Made by a program: the position numbers and the translations under genes. Source: JBCBCP01 sp039817385 (GTDB lineage Bacteria > Pseudomonadota > Alphaproteobacteria > Rhodobacterales > Rhodobacteraceae). Taken from it: a DNA stretch of 64,000 nucleotides. The notes beneath the pieces are model-generated. The model searched no databases and was not told the origin of the DNA. It saw only the letters and a list, made by a program, of their open reading frames with translations. Every line of letters begins with the position of its first letter. Positions within the stretch are counted from its first letter, which is position 1. This document shows, piece after piece, positions 52,781 through 61,837 of this stretch. Location of the stretch: contig JBCBVY010000003.1 of NCBI GenBank assembly GCA_039817385.1, forward strand, positions 124,001 to 188,000, in the 5' to 3' direction.

Positions 52781-52808
52781 TTCTTGTTCTTTTTTGCAGA
52801 GGTCAGGA

Positions 52809-52853
52809 CTGGGGCGCTGCCCCAGACCCCGGGATATTTGGAACCCAAAGAAG
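52809..52853. repeat. Hairpin plus CCCCGGGATATTTGG element between argD and argF
   Basis: CTGGGGC-GCT-GCCCCAG (52809-52825) forms a 7-bp perfect stem and is followed by CCCCGGGATATTTGGAACCC and AAAGAAG. This pattern is widespread between genes of Rhodobacteraceae. It lies inside the argDF gap and may modulate read-through. Confidence 0.6.
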
Positions 52854-52855
52854 TG

Positions 52856-54028
52856 TCAGGCGGCGACTTGGCCGGCGGCCTGGTCGAGGCGGGTGATGGC
52901 CTCGGCGATCTCTTCGTCGGTGATGGTGAGCGGGGGGAGGAGGCGGATCACGTTGTCTGCCGCCGGGACGGTCAGGATGTGCTGTTCGTAGCCTGCGGCG
53001 ACGATGTCGGTGTTGGGCACCTTGCACTTGATGCCCAGCATCAGGCCCGCGCCGCGGATGCTGTCGAAGACGCTCGGGTGGGCGGCGATCAGCCCCTCGA
53101 GTTTCTGGCGTAGCAAGGCGGATTTGCGGTTCACCTCCGCGAGGAAGGCCGGGTCGTCCACAATACCCATGACCGCGCACCCCACCGCGCAGCCCAGCGG
53201 GTTGCCGCCATAGGTGGAACCGTGGGTGCCTGCTGTCATGCCGGAGGCGGCCTCTTCGGTGGCGAGGACCGCGCCGAGGGGGAAGCCGCCGCCGATGCCC
53301 TTGGCGACCATCATAATGTCGGGCGCGATGCCCGCCCATTCGTGGGCGAAGAGCTTGCCGGTGCGGCCCACCCCGCATTGCACCTCGTCGAGGATGAGGA
53401 GGATGCCCTGTTCGTCGCAAAGATCGCGCAGGCCTTTTAGGCATTGAACGGGGACAGGAACGATGCCGCCTTCGCCTTGCACAGGCTCAATCAGGATGGC
53501 ACCGGTGGTGTCGGTGATGGCCGCGTGCAGCGCGTCGTGGTCACCGAACGGGACGTGGATGAAGCCCGGCAGGAGGGGGCCCATGCCGTGGGTCATCTTT
53601 TCGGAACCTGCGGCGGCGATGCCAGCGGCGGAGCGGCCGTGGAAGCTGCCCGAGAAGGTGATGATATCGGTTTTCTCCGGTGCGCCTTTTTCGAACCAGT
53701 ATTTGCGGGCCATCTTGACAGCCAGCTCGCACGCCTCCGTGCCGGAATTGGTGAAGAACACCGTGTCGGCGAAGGTGGCCGCGACCAGCTTGTCCGCCAG
53801 CGCGGTTTGCTGCGGGATCTCGTAGAGGTTAGAGGTGTGCCAAAGCGCGCCTGCCTGCGCGGTCAGCGCCTCGGTCAGCGCAGGGTGCGCGTGGCCGAGC
53901 GCGTTCACCGCGATGCCCGCGCCAAGGTCGAGAAAGCGTCGCCCGTCCGCCTCGATCAGCCATGCGCCCTCACCCTTCACGAAGGAGAGCGGCGCGCGGT
54001 TATAGGTCGGCAGAACGGAACTGATCAT
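52856..54028 (-). CDS. argD: Acetylornithine aminotransferase
   Basis: A class III PLP aminotransferase of 390 residues converting N-acetylglutamate semialdehyde to N-acetylornithine. It has FFTNSGTEACELAVKMAR, ILDEVQCGVGRTGKLFAHE and the PLP lysine in MMVAKGIGGGFPLG. The start at 54028 (MISSVLPTYNRAPLSF) is the usual one. It is first in the argDF unit, and the 283 bp upstream contain no gene but do contain tandem repeats. Confidence 0.95.
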   Translation of the reverse strand: MISSVLPTYNRAPLSFVKGEGAWLIEADGRRFLDLGAGIAVNALGHAHPALTEALTAQAGALWHTSNLYEIPQQTALADKLVAATFADTVFFTNSGTEACELAVKMARKYWFEKGAPEKTDIITFSGSFHGRSAAGIAAAGSEKMTHGMGPLLPGFIHVPFGDHDALHAAITDTTGAILIEPVQGEGGIVPVPVQCLKGLRDLCDEQGILLILDEVQCGVGRTGKLFAHEWAGIAPDIMMVAKGIGGGFPLGAVLATEEAASGMTAGTHGSTYGGNPLGCAVGCAVMGIVDDPAFLAEVNRKSALLRQKLEGLIAAHPSVFDSIRGAGLMLGIKCKVPNTDIVAAGYEQHILTVPAADNVIRLLPPLTITDEEIAEAITRLDQAAGQVAA

Positions 54029-54213
54029 CGGATCTTCCCTTTGGGCAAAAGCACCCGCCCTTGGTGCACGGGGCACGGGGTGCGGTCAACTGGTTTGGAA
54101 TGGGTGGCAGGGGCGCACGGGCGGCGCGGCGGGCGGCGTTACGCGGCGCGTCGTCGGAGTGCGATATGTGCGGTTGTTGCCATGACGGCGCGTTTAGCGG
54201 GGCGGCGCGGGCT

Positions 54214-54299
54214 TGTCCACTTGAAGTTTGCGCGAGGCGTGTACCCTGGAAGTCTGCGCCCGCGGGGCATGTCCTCTTGAAGTCTGCGCCCGCGGGGCG
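54214..54299. repeat. Three imperfect 30-bp tandem repeats
   Basis: Units start at 54214 (shorter by 4 bp), 54240 and 54270; the last two share GGAAGTCTGCGCCCGCGGGG-like cores with few differences. They end 12 bp before the start of the EamA transporter gene. There are no spacers, so this is not CRISPR. In-frame translation of the units is possible on both strands but looks spurious. Confidence 0.75.
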
Positions 54300-54311
54300 C
54301 AAGGCTCGCGC

Positions 54312-55196
54312 ATGTATGCCGCGAAATCACAGAACAACGCGTTGGCCGCCGTGCTTGTCTCCGTCGCGACGGCGTTCATTGCCGGCACCACGCTGCTGGC
54401 CAAGGCGCTGGGGTCCGAGGCCTTTGGTGCGCCGGTGCACCCGGTGCAGATCGTCTGGGGGCGGTTTGTGTTCGCGTTTATCGGCTTTGCGTTGGCCTAT
54501 GCGGTGTTCCGGCCCGCGATGCAGCGCCCGCATCTGGGGCTGCATGTGCTGCGCACCTCGGGCGGGTTTGCGGGGCTGGTGCTGATGTTTGCGGCGGTGA
54601 ATTACGTCCCGCTGGCGGATGCGACGGCGATCAGCTTTTTGAACCCGGTGTTTGGGATGTTCTTTGCGATTGTCCTTTTGGGCGAGCGGGTGGGCAAGTG
54701 GCGCTGGCTGGCCGCGGCCATCGCGCTGAGCGGGATGCTGATCCTGCTGCGCCCCACACCGGGCAGCTTCCAGCCCGCCGCGCTGCTCGCGCTGGGGGCG
54801 GCGGTGATCCTCGGGTTCGAGCTGAACATCATCAAGCTGCTGACCCGGCGGGAGAACCCGTTTTCGATCCTGATCGTGAACAATGCGATCGGGGTCGGGA
54901 TGGCGACGCTGGCCGTGCTGTGGATCTGGCAGATGCCCACCGGGCCACAATGGGCGATGATGGCGGCGCTGGGGCTGATGATGGGGGTGGCGCAGGCGTG
55001 TTTTATCAACGCGATGGCGCGGGCGGATGCGAGCTTTGTCGCGCCGTTCAGCTATGGCACGCTGATCTTTGCGGCCTTCTATGACGCGCTGTTTTACGGG
55101 GTGATCCCGGATTGGGTCACGGTCACGGGGGCGGTGATCATCGTGGCGGGCGCGCTGCTGCTGGCGTGGCGCGAGGGGCGCGCCCGGGCGGTTTGA
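54312..55196 (+). CDS. DMT-family (EamA) transporter
   Basis: A 294-residue ten-helix permease made of two EamA halves. MYAAKSQNNALAAVLVSVAT starts the protein, and NYVPLADATAISFLNPVFG is the conserved half-repeat segment. The substrate is unknown; relatives export amino acids or other metabolites. I chose the ATG at 54312, since an earlier in-frame start would translate the tandem repeats. No strong ribosome-binding site is seen. Confidence 0.88.
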   Translation: MYAAKSQNNALAAVLVSVATAFIAGTTLLAKALGSEAFGAPVHPVQIVWGRFVFAFIGFALAYAVFRPAMQRPHLGLHVLRTSGGFAGLVLMFAAVNYVPLADATAISFLNPVFGMFFAIVLLGERVGKWRWLAAAIALSGMLILLRPTPGSFQPAALLALGAAVILGFELNIIKLLTRRENPFSILIVNNAIGVGMATLAVLWIWQMPTGPQWAMMAALGLMMGVAQACFINAMARADASFVAPFSYGTLIFAAFYDALFYGVIPDWVTVTGAVIIVAGALLLAWREGRARAV

Positions 55197-55291
55197 GAGG
55201 TCTCTCGCCGATCGAGTTGCACGCCTTGGCTGGCGCAAGATTGCTGGCATTTGCAGTGGTCTATGCGGTTTGGTTCCGGTAGACTTTGGGC

Positions 55292-55660
55292 ATGGCACTT
55301 AGATCAACCCTGACACTCTGTCTGTCTTTGCTGGCGGCAAATGCAGTCACCGCTCGGGACGTCCATTACAAACTGGTCGATACCGGCGTGCAGACACACT
55401 CGACCCACGGCACAGGCATCGAAATGAGGGTTGAGCTGACGGATGCGCCGCCCGATTTTTTCACCAGCGACGCCCTTGAACCCGCGATGCAACATATGTG
55501 CGCGCAATTCGCGCCATCCGTGGTGCCTTGGGTCAAACAGCAGACAGGTCTGGAATCAGCGGATTTCATAGCGGTGCGGGTCGTCACCGGAGGGATTTTG
55601 GGGCGATATGCTCTTGAACGTTACGCATTGACCGCGAATGGCTGCGGATCGGCGCTCTGA
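55292..55660 (+). CDS. Small secreted protein of unknown function
   Basis: A 122-residue protein with a signal peptide (MALRSTLTLCLSLLAANAVT ARD). The mature part has two cysteines (MQHMCAQF and TANGCGSAL) that could form a disulfide. I do not recognise the family. It lies between the EamA transporter and gcrA, and is followed by a strong hairpin. Confidence 0.65.
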   Translation: MALRSTLTLCLSLLAANAVTARDVHYKLVDTGVQTHSTHGTGIEMRVELTDAPPDFFTSDALEPAMQHMCAQFAPSVVPWVKQQTGLESADFIAVRVVTGGILGRYALERYALTANGCGSAL

Positions 55661-55736
55661 CACCAGAGAGCCGACGGTGTTGCCGCACCCCGCTTGCCCC
55701 TGCCGACGCCTGTGATTACTATCATTGCAGCTTTTC

Positions 55737-55759
55737 CGGCGGCCCACCTGTGGCCGCCG
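55737..55759 (+). terminator. GC-rich hairpin before gcrA
   Basis: CGGCGGCC (55737-55744) pairs with GGCCGCCG (55752-55759) around a CACCTGT loop; TCTGATTTT follows. It may end the upstream gene or lie in the gcrA leader, 25 bp before its start. Confidence 0.5.
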
Positions 55760-55784
55760 TCTGATTTTCCAAAAGGAGCCATGC

Positions 55785-56363
55785 ATGGCCTGGACCGATG
55801 AGCGCGTTGAGATGCTCAAGAAGATGTGGGGCGAGGGGCAGTCGGCTTCTCAGATCGCCAAGGAGCTGGGCGGCGTGACGCGCAACGCGGTGATCGGCAA
55901 GGTGCACCGTTTGGGCCTGTCAAACCGGGCCGGGTCCGGCGCCGCGGCGGCAAAAGCCGAGCCGAAGGCGAAACCGGCGCCCAAACCGGAAGCCAAGCCG
56001 AAGGCGCCGCCTAAGGCCGCCGAGCCCGCGCCCGAACCGCAGGCCGTCCCCGCAGAGACAAAGCCGGCCCCCCTGCCCCCGCGCAAGCAGATCATCCCGG
56101 CGGGCCAGCCCCTGCCGCCGCAGCCCTCGGCGAATGAGATCAGCCCCGAGGCGCTTGCCAAGGTCAGCGAGATCGAAAAGAAGGCCAAGAAGCTGACGCT
56201 AATGGAGCTGACCGAGCGGACGTGCAAGTGGCCGGTGGGCGATCCGGCGACGGATGATTTCTGGTTCTGCGGGCTTCCGGTGCAGCAAGGCAAGCCCTAT
56301 TGCGAAGCCCATGTGGGCGTTGCGTTTCAGCCCATGAGCGCGCGGCGGGACCGTCGGCGTTAG
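55785..56363 (+). CDS. gcrA: GcrA cell cycle regulator
   Basis: Alphaproteobacterial sigma70-binding regulator that acts at methylated GANTC promoters. Of 192 residues, the N-terminal DNA-binding part is MAWTDERVEMLKKMWGEGQS ... VTRNAVIGKVHRLGLSNR, followed by a long Ala/Pro/Lys-rich linker. The C-terminal sigma-binding module has CKWPVGDPATDDFWFCGLPV and YCEAHVGVAF. AAAAGGAG precedes the ATG at 55785. It stands between a small secreted gene and convergent copA. Confidence 0.95.
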   Translation: MAWTDERVEMLKKMWGEGQSASQIAKELGGVTRNAVIGKVHRLGLSNRAGSGAAAAKAEPKAKPAPKPEAKPKAPPKAAEPAPEPQAVPAETKPAPLPPRKQIIPAGQPLPPQPSANEISPEALAKVSEIEKKAKKLTLMELTERTCKWPVGDPATDDFWFCGLPVQQGKPYCEAHVGVAFQPMSARRDRRR

Positions 56364-56369
56364 GCGTTT

Positions 56370-56424
56370 GGTGGGTTGACACCCACCCTACAACCGCCCC
56401 GCGTAGGGAGGGTGCTAACCCACT
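56370..56424. repeat. Inverted pair of GTAGGG-type palindromes at gcrA/copA junction
   Basis: GGTGGGTT-GAC-ACCCACC with CTAC (56370-56391) faces a near reverse complement, GTAGGGAGGGTGCTAACCCA (56403-56422). The copA stop TAG lies inside the second copy. It sits between convergent genes, so it may be a two-way terminator. Confidence 0.8.
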
Positions 56425-58799
56425 GCCCCCGCCCGCCTTAGGCGCAGAGCATTTGTCACCACCGCGACCGAGCTGAGGGCCATCGCCCCCGCTGCCAGCG
56501 CGGGCGACAGCGTCGGCCCGCCAAAGGGCACCAGCACTCCGGCGGCCACCGGGATCAGCAGGATGTTATAGCCAAACGCCCAGCCGAGGTTCTGGCGGAT
56601 GTTGCGCATCGTGGCGCGGCTGATCGCCGTCGCGCGCAGAACCGGTGCGGGCCCGGGCGCCATCAGCACCACGTCAGCCGCTTCCGAGGCCACATCGGTT
56701 GCCCCGGCCACAGCCAGGCCGACCTCTGCCGCCGCCAGCACAGGCGCGTCGTTGATGCCGTCGCCGACGAAGGCGGCAGGTCCATCGAGACCCCGCAGGG
56801 CCGCTTGTTTTGCTTCGGGCGAGAGGGCCGCGTGCACCTCTTCGATGCCCAGCTGTTGCGCAACGTGGTGGGCGGCGGGCGCGACATCGCCTGACATCAG
56901 GGCGGTCTTGAAGCCGAGATCGTGCAGTCCGTGGATGGCCTCAGCCGCCCCTGCGCGCACCGGGTCTGACACGGCGAGGACCGCCGCCGGTGTGCCGTCC
57001 AGCGTCACGTAGACCGGGGTGGCGCCGGTGTGGCTCCATGCGGCGGCTGTCTGTGCGAGGGCACCAAAATCGACACCTGCCATGAAAGTGGCGTTCCCGG
57101 CCCGCACCGTGCGGCCCTCAACGCGCCCTTCTGCCCCTTGTCCCGGGGTCGCGCGGAAGTCTTGCACCTGCCCGCGATGGGGCGCGGCAGAGGCCAGCGC
57201 GCGGGCGATGGGGTGCTCGGATTGCGCCTCCAGCGTGGCGAGGCGGGTCATCACCTCGGCTGCGTCCGCGCCGTCCGCAAAGGCGCGGTGGGTCAGGGCC
57301 GGGCGGCCCATCGTCAGGGTGCCGGTCTTGTCAAAAGCGATCCATCGGACCTCTCCCAGCCGTTGCAGCGCCGTGCCGCCGCGGAAAAGCACGCCCATCT
57401 GCGCCGCGCGCCCGGTTCCAACCATGATGGAGACGGGCGTGGCGAGGCCCATCGCGCAAGGGCAGGCGATGATCAAGACAGAGACGGCGGCGACGAGCGC
57501 GGGGCCGATGCCTGCGCCTGCGATCAGCCAGATGGTGAGGGTTAGTGTGGCGATGGCGATAACCGCGGGTACGAAAACGGCAGTGATCCGGTTGATCAGG
57601 GCCTGCACCGGCAGGCGCGCGGCTTGCGCGTCGCGGGTCATCCGCACGATCCGGGCCAGTGCGGTGTCCGTGCCCACGCCGGTTGCGGTGATCTGCAGGC
57701 TCGCGGTGCCGTTTACGCAGCCCGCCTTGACCGCATCGCCGGAAGACTTGAGCACCGGGAGCGGCTCTCCGGTCAGCATGGCTTCATCCACGTCGCCGGT
57801 GCCTTCCGCGACTGTGCCGTCCACAGGGATGCGCGCGCCGGGGCGCAGCAGGAGGGTGTCGCCGGGGGTGACGTCGGTTACTGGGACTTCCTCGGTCGTG
57901 CCATCGCGCAGGACCAGCGCGGTTGCTGGCGCAAGGTCCATCAGGGCCCGCAGGGCGTCACCGGTCTTGGCCCGCGCGCGCGCCTCAAGCCAGCGGCCTA
58001 GCAGGATCAGGGTGACAATGACGGCGGCGGCCTCGAAATAGACCGCCGCGCTGCCCGCGGGCAGCCAGCCGGGGGCAAGGACCGACACCGCCGAAAAGCC
58101 AAACGCCGCGCCCGTGCCCAGCGCCACTAGCGCGTCCATATCGGGCCGCGCACGGACGAGCCCAGGGACGCCGCGGCGGTAGAACATCGCGCCCGGCCAG
58201 GCCAGCACCAGCGCCGTCAGGACCATCTGGATAAGGTGTGAGGTGCCCATGCCGATGGTCTGCATGATCCAGTGGTGGAAGGTCGGCACCATATGCGCGC
58301 CCATCTCCAGCACGAAGACCGGCACGGTCAGCAGCGCCGCAATCAGGAAGCGGCGGAAGGCGCCGGGTGCCTCGTCCGGTGCGGCGTCCTCCGCATCGGC
58401 GCGGGTCGCCTGAAAACCCGCCTCTGCCAAAGCCGCCTGCGCCCCGCGCGGCGTCTCTGCGTCCCCGGCAAGGGTCGTGAGCGTCAGCGTCCGGTCCGCA
58501 AGGTTCACAGCCACGTCCAGAACCCCGGGCACCTGCCCCGCCGCAGCCTCCACCCGACCCACGCAGGACCCGCAGTGCATATCCGGCACGTCGAACCGGG
58601 CGGTCACGCGGCGCGCCGGATAGCCTGCCTGCGCGAGCGCCTTCTCCACTTGCTCCGCGCTTACCCCTGCGGCGCGGCCCATATGGCTGGCAAGGTTCAC
58701 CTGCACGCCGCGTGCGCCCGGGATCGCGGCCAAAGCGGCCTCCGCCCGGCCCACGCAGGAGGCGCAATGCAGCCCGCTGATCTGAAACTCATGTGCCAT
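56415..58799 (-). CDS. copA: Copper-translocating P1B-type ATPase
   Basis: A 794-residue heavy-metal ATPase exporting Cu(I). Two N-terminal HMA domains carry CASC (12-15) and CGSC (76-79). The membrane metal site is CPC in IIACPCAMGLATP, the phosphorylation site is DKTGT, SEHPIA marks the nucleotide domain, and GDGINDAP is the hinge. Membrane part and length fit CopA. The start at 58799 gives MAHEFQISGLHCASC. No CueR-type gene is adjacent. Confidence 0.94.
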   Translation of the reverse strand: MAHEFQISGLHCASCVGRAEAALAAIPGARGVQVNLASHMGRAAGVSAEQVEKALAQAGYPARRVTARFDVPDMHCGSCVGRVEAAAGQVPGVLDVAVNLADRTLTLTTLAGDAETPRGAQAALAEAGFQATRADAEDAAPDEAPGAFRRFLIAALLTVPVFVLEMGAHMVPTFHHWIMQTIGMGTSHLIQMVLTALVLAWPGAMFYRRGVPGLVRARPDMDALVALGTGAAFGFSAVSVLAPGWLPAGSAAVYFEAAAVIVTLILLGRWLEARARAKTGDALRALMDLAPATALVLRDGTTEEVPVTDVTPGDTLLLRPGARIPVDGTVAEGTGDVDEAMLTGEPLPVLKSSGDAVKAGCVNGTASLQITATGVGTDTALARIVRMTRDAQAARLPVQALINRITAVFVPAVIAIATLTLTIWLIAGAGIGPALVAAVSVLIIACPCAMGLATPVSIMVGTGRAAQMGVLFRGGTALQRLGEVRWIAFDKTGTLTMGRPALTHRAFADGADAAEVMTRLATLEAQSEHPIARALASAAPHRGQVQDFRATPGQGAEGRVEGRTVRAGNATFMAGVDFGALAQTAAAWSHTGATPVYVTLDGTPAAVLAVSDPVRAGAAEAIHGLHDLGFKTALMSGDVAPAAHHVAQQLGIEEVHAALSPEAKQAALRGLDGPAAFVGDGINDAPVLAAAEVGLAVAGATDVASEAADVVLMAPGPAPVLRATAISRATMRNIRQNLGWAFGYNILLIPVAAGVLVPFGGPTLSPALAAGAMALSSVAVVTNALRLRRAGAVG

Positions 58800-58902
58800 T
58801 TTGCCTTCCATAAGGGGCGCGGCGGCGCAAAGGTCAAGCGGGCGTGAATTGCACGGGCCCGCACGGGCTGTTACGCGACGCCAAGTCACAGGGGAGTTCG
58901 GG

Positions 58903-60498
58903 ATGCGGGCAGCAGACGCTATTGCACAGAGGCTTTACGCGGCAGGGTGCCGTTTTGCCTTCGGGATGCCGGGGGGCGAGGTGCTGACGATTCTCGATGC
59001 GCTGGAGGCGGTCGGCATCCGCTTTGTCCTGTGCAAGCACGAGAACGCGGCGGGGTTCATGGCCGAGGGCGCCTGGCACCGCACCGGTGCTCCGGGGGTG
59101 CTGGTGGGCACGGTGGGGCCGGGGATCCTGAACGCGGTGAACACCATTGCGAACGCGCAGCAGGACCGGGTGCCGCTGATCGTGCTGGCGGGCTGCGTCG
59201 ATGCGGCAGAGGCGCAGAGCTATACCCACCAGGTGCTGGACCAGTGCGCGGTGCTGGCCCCGGTGACGAAGGCGACGTTCACGCTTGAACCTGATGCGGC
59301 GCATCTGATCGCGGACAAGGCGGTAGCGATTGCAACACAGGGCCAGCCCGGGCCGGTCTTTATCGACGTGCCGGTTGGCGTGGCGGATGCGCCCGTCCCG
59401 GACACGGTGCCGACCCGGCGGGCGGATGCGGTGCCGGTTGTGCCCGCGCCGGATGCGCTGGGGCAAGCGGCTTCGTGGCTGTCGGAGGCGCGGCGCCCGG
59501 TGATGATCGCGGGGGTGGATGCGCTGAACGATAGCGCGGATGTGGCGGGCTTTGCGGAGGCGTTCGGCATCCCGGTTATCACCTCCTACAAGGCCAAGGG
59601 GATGCTGGAGGAAAGCCACGCTCTGGCCCTTGGCGGGGCGGGCCTGTCGCCGCTGGCGGACCGCACGCTGGTGCCGTTTGTGCAGGGCGCGGACCTGATC
59701 CTCTGCGTGGGCTATGACCCGATCGAGATGCGCCCGGGCTGGCGCGATGTGTGGGATGCGGGGCAGGTGCGGGTGATTGATATCTCTGCCGCCCCGAATA
59801 CGCATTACATGCATCAGGGCAGCATGAACATCGTCGGCTCGGTGCGCGAGACGTTGGAGGCGCTGCGTAGCGCGGCAACGCCGGGGGCCGACTGGGGCGA
59901 CGCAGTTGCCGATGCCAAAGCGGCTCTGGCCGCGGCCTTCCCGGAGGATGATGACTGGGGGCCCGCGGCGGTGATCGCGGAGGCGCGCGCGGCCTTTCCC
60001 AACGGCACGCTGGCGACCGCCGACAGCGGCGCGCACCGTATCCTGCTGTCCCAGATGTGGCGGTGCAATGAGCCGCGGGGGATGATGCAGTCCAGCGCGC
60101 TGTGCACAATGGGCTGCGCGGTGCCGCTCGCGATGGGGGCCAAGCTGGCCTCGCCCGACCGGCCCGTGGTCAGCTTTTCCGGCGATGCCGGGATGCTGAT
60201 GGTCGCGGGGGAGCTTTCGACGGCGGCGGAGCTCGGGATTGCCCCTGTCTTCATCGTTTTTGTCGATGCCTCGCTTGCCCTGATCGAGCTGAAGCAGCGG
60301 CAGCGGCAGATGGCCAACACCGGCGTCGATTTCGGCGCCCATGACTTCGCCGCGCTGGGCCGCGCGATGGGCGGGCGCGGGGCGGATGTGCGGAGCCGGG
60401 CTGAGCTGCGCGCCGCCATTCAAGAGGCGTTGGCCGCAGACAGTTTTACCCTGATCGCCGCGCATATCGACCGGGGGGCCTATGATGGCCGCATCTAG
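58903..60498 (+). CDS. Thiamine diphosphate-dependent enzyme (acetolactate synthase-like)
   Basis: A 531-residue TPP enzyme with three domains. The cofactor-activating glutamate is E47 in CKHENAAGFMAEG. The TPP/metal motif is FSGDAGMLMVAGELS, with VFVDASLALIELK at its end. The usual Asn of this motif is Asp here, though the rest is intact. It overlaps a CaiB-type CoA-transferase gene by 17 bp. By analogy with oxalyl-CoA decarboxylase/formyl-CoA transferase it may decarboxylate a 2-oxo or acyl-CoA substrate; this is inference. Confidence 0.88.
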   Translation: MRAADAIAQRLYAAGCRFAFGMPGGEVLTILDALEAVGIRFVLCKHENAAGFMAEGAWHRTGAPGVLVGTVGPGILNAVNTIANAQQDRVPLIVLAGCVDAAEAQSYTHQVLDQCAVLAPVTKATFTLEPDAAHLIADKAVAIATQGQPGPVFIDVPVGVADAPVPDTVPTRRADAVPVVPAPDALGQAASWLSEARRPVMIAGVDALNDSADVAGFAEAFGIPVITSYKAKGMLEESHALALGGAGLSPLADRTLVPFVQGADLILCVGYDPIEMRPGWRDVWDAGQVRVIDISAAPNTHYMHQGSMNIVGSVRETLEALRSAATPGADWGDAVADAKAALAAAFPEDDDWGPAAVIAEARAAFPNGTLATADSGAHRILLSQMWRCNEPRGMMQSSALCTMGCAVPLAMGAKLASPDRPVVSFSGDAGMLMVAGELSTAAELGIAPVFIVFVDASLALIELKQRQRQMANTGVDFGAHDFAALGRAMGGRGADVRSRAELRAAIQEALAADSFTLIAAHIDRGAYDGRI

Positions 60499-61678
60499 GG
60501 ACGCGCTTGAGGGGCTGTTTGTCCTCGACCTAAGCCGCATTCTTGCGGGGCCGACCTGTACCCAGCTGCTCGGGGACCTTGGCGCGACGGTGATCAAGGT
60601 CGAAAACCCGGCCACGGGCGGTGACGACACGCGCGGCTGGGGACCGAACTATGCGACTGAAAAGGATGGGCGCAAAACCGACCTGAGCGCCTATTTCATG
60701 GTCGCGAACCGGAACAAGCGGTCCATCGCCTTGGACCTGACCACTGAGGACGGGCAGGACACCGTGCGCGCCCTCGCGACCCGCGCCGATGTGGTAATCG
60801 AAAATTACAAACCCGGTGGGCTGGCGAAGTTCGGCCTCGACCACGCCACGCTGTGCGCCGCGCATCCGGGCCTTGTCTATTGCTCGATCAGCGGGTTTGG
60901 ACAGAACGGCCCGAACCGGGACCAGCCCGGCTATGACCTGATGGCGCAGGGCTATGGCGGGATCATGTCGCTGACGGGTGATCCGGAGGGAGCGCCCATG
61001 AAGGTGGGCGTGGGCATCGCGGATGTGATGTGCGGGATGTACGCCACCATCGGCATCCTCGCCGCGCTGCGCCACCGGGACCAGACGGGCGAAGGCCAGC
61101 ATATCGATCTGAGCCTCGTGGACGCCTCAATGGCGTGGCTGATCAACGAGGGCACGAATTACCTCACCTCCGGCAAAGTGCCCGAGCGGCGGGGCAATGC
61201 GCACCCCAACATCGTGCCCTATGATGCGTTTGAATGCAGCGATGGGCATATCCTGATCGCCGTGGGCAATGACGCACAGTTTCAGCGGTTTTGCGACGTG
61301 ATGGGGCTGGCCGAGGCGGGCGCGGACCCGCGCTTTGCCACCAATGTAGGGCGGATCGCGCACCGGGCGGAGCTGATGGCGCATCTGCGCCCCGCCCTGC
61401 AAAAGGTGCCCAAGGCCGAGGTGCTGGCGCGCTTGCACAGCGTCAAGGTGCCGGTCGGGCCGATCCATGACGTGGCCGAAGCGCTTGGCTCCGATCAGGC
61501 GGCAGCGCGCGGCGCGGTTGTTGAGATGGCCAGCGGCGACGCGAATCTGCGGCTGCTGGGCAACCCGCTGAAGCTGTCGAAAACGCCGGTGACCTACCGC
61601 CATCCGCCGCCCCGCTGCGGTGAGCACGAGGGCGAGATCCGCGAAATGTTGCATCGCAGCGAAGACGACCACGGCTGA
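60482..61678 (+). CDS. CaiB/BaiF class III CoA-transferase
   Basis: A 398-residue class III CoA-transferase. FVLDLSRILAGPTCTQLLGD and VIKVENPATGGDDTRGWGP open it, YCSISGFGQNGPN and GQHIDLSLVDASMAWL follow; the Asp in SLVD is the likely catalytic residue. It moves CoA between carboxylic acids. The ATG at 60482 lies inside the end of the TPP enzyme gene, so the two are co-translated. The acid is unknown. Confidence 0.92.
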   Translation: MMAASRDALEGLFVLDLSRILAGPTCTQLLGDLGATVIKVENPATGGDDTRGWGPNYATEKDGRKTDLSAYFMVANRNKRSIALDLTTEDGQDTVRALATRADVVIENYKPGGLAKFGLDHATLCAAHPGLVYCSISGFGQNGPNRDQPGYDLMAQGYGGIMSLTGDPEGAPMKVGVGIADVMCGMYATIGILAALRHRDQTGEGQHIDLSLVDASMAWLINEGTNYLTSGKVPERRGNAHPNIVPYDAFECSDGHILIAVGNDAQFQRFCDVMGLAEAGADPRFATNVGRIAHRAELMAHLRPALQKVPKAEVLARLHSVKVPVGPIHDVAEALGSDQAAARGAVVEMASGDANLRLLGNPLKLSKTPVTYRHPPPRCGEHEGEIREMLHRSEDDHG

Positions 61679-61837
61679 TTGGGGGCAAAGCGCCCCGAAT
61701 TGCGGCATTTGCCACCAACCAGATCACGGAACCCTGCCACAGCTTCACACGTTCGTGTGGCACGGTCTCAGCCGCTGAGTTTGCCGTTAAGTATGCCACA
61801 GCGCAGCGATGTCCGCTGAAGGAAAGGTTTTGCGAAC

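Noticed and set aside
54214..54299. Short repeats as a CRISPR array
   Set aside because: The 30-bp units abut without unique spacers, only three exist, and no cas genes are near.
54000..54302. Repetitive 100-residue frame (AGADFKRT-type repeats)
   Set aside because: It is a translation of the DNA tandem repeats and runs into argD antisense; no support for a protein.
61682..61760. Small hairpins between the CoA-transferase and TTC38-like genes as terminators
   Set aside because: Stems of 5-6 bp without T-runs are too weak to call.
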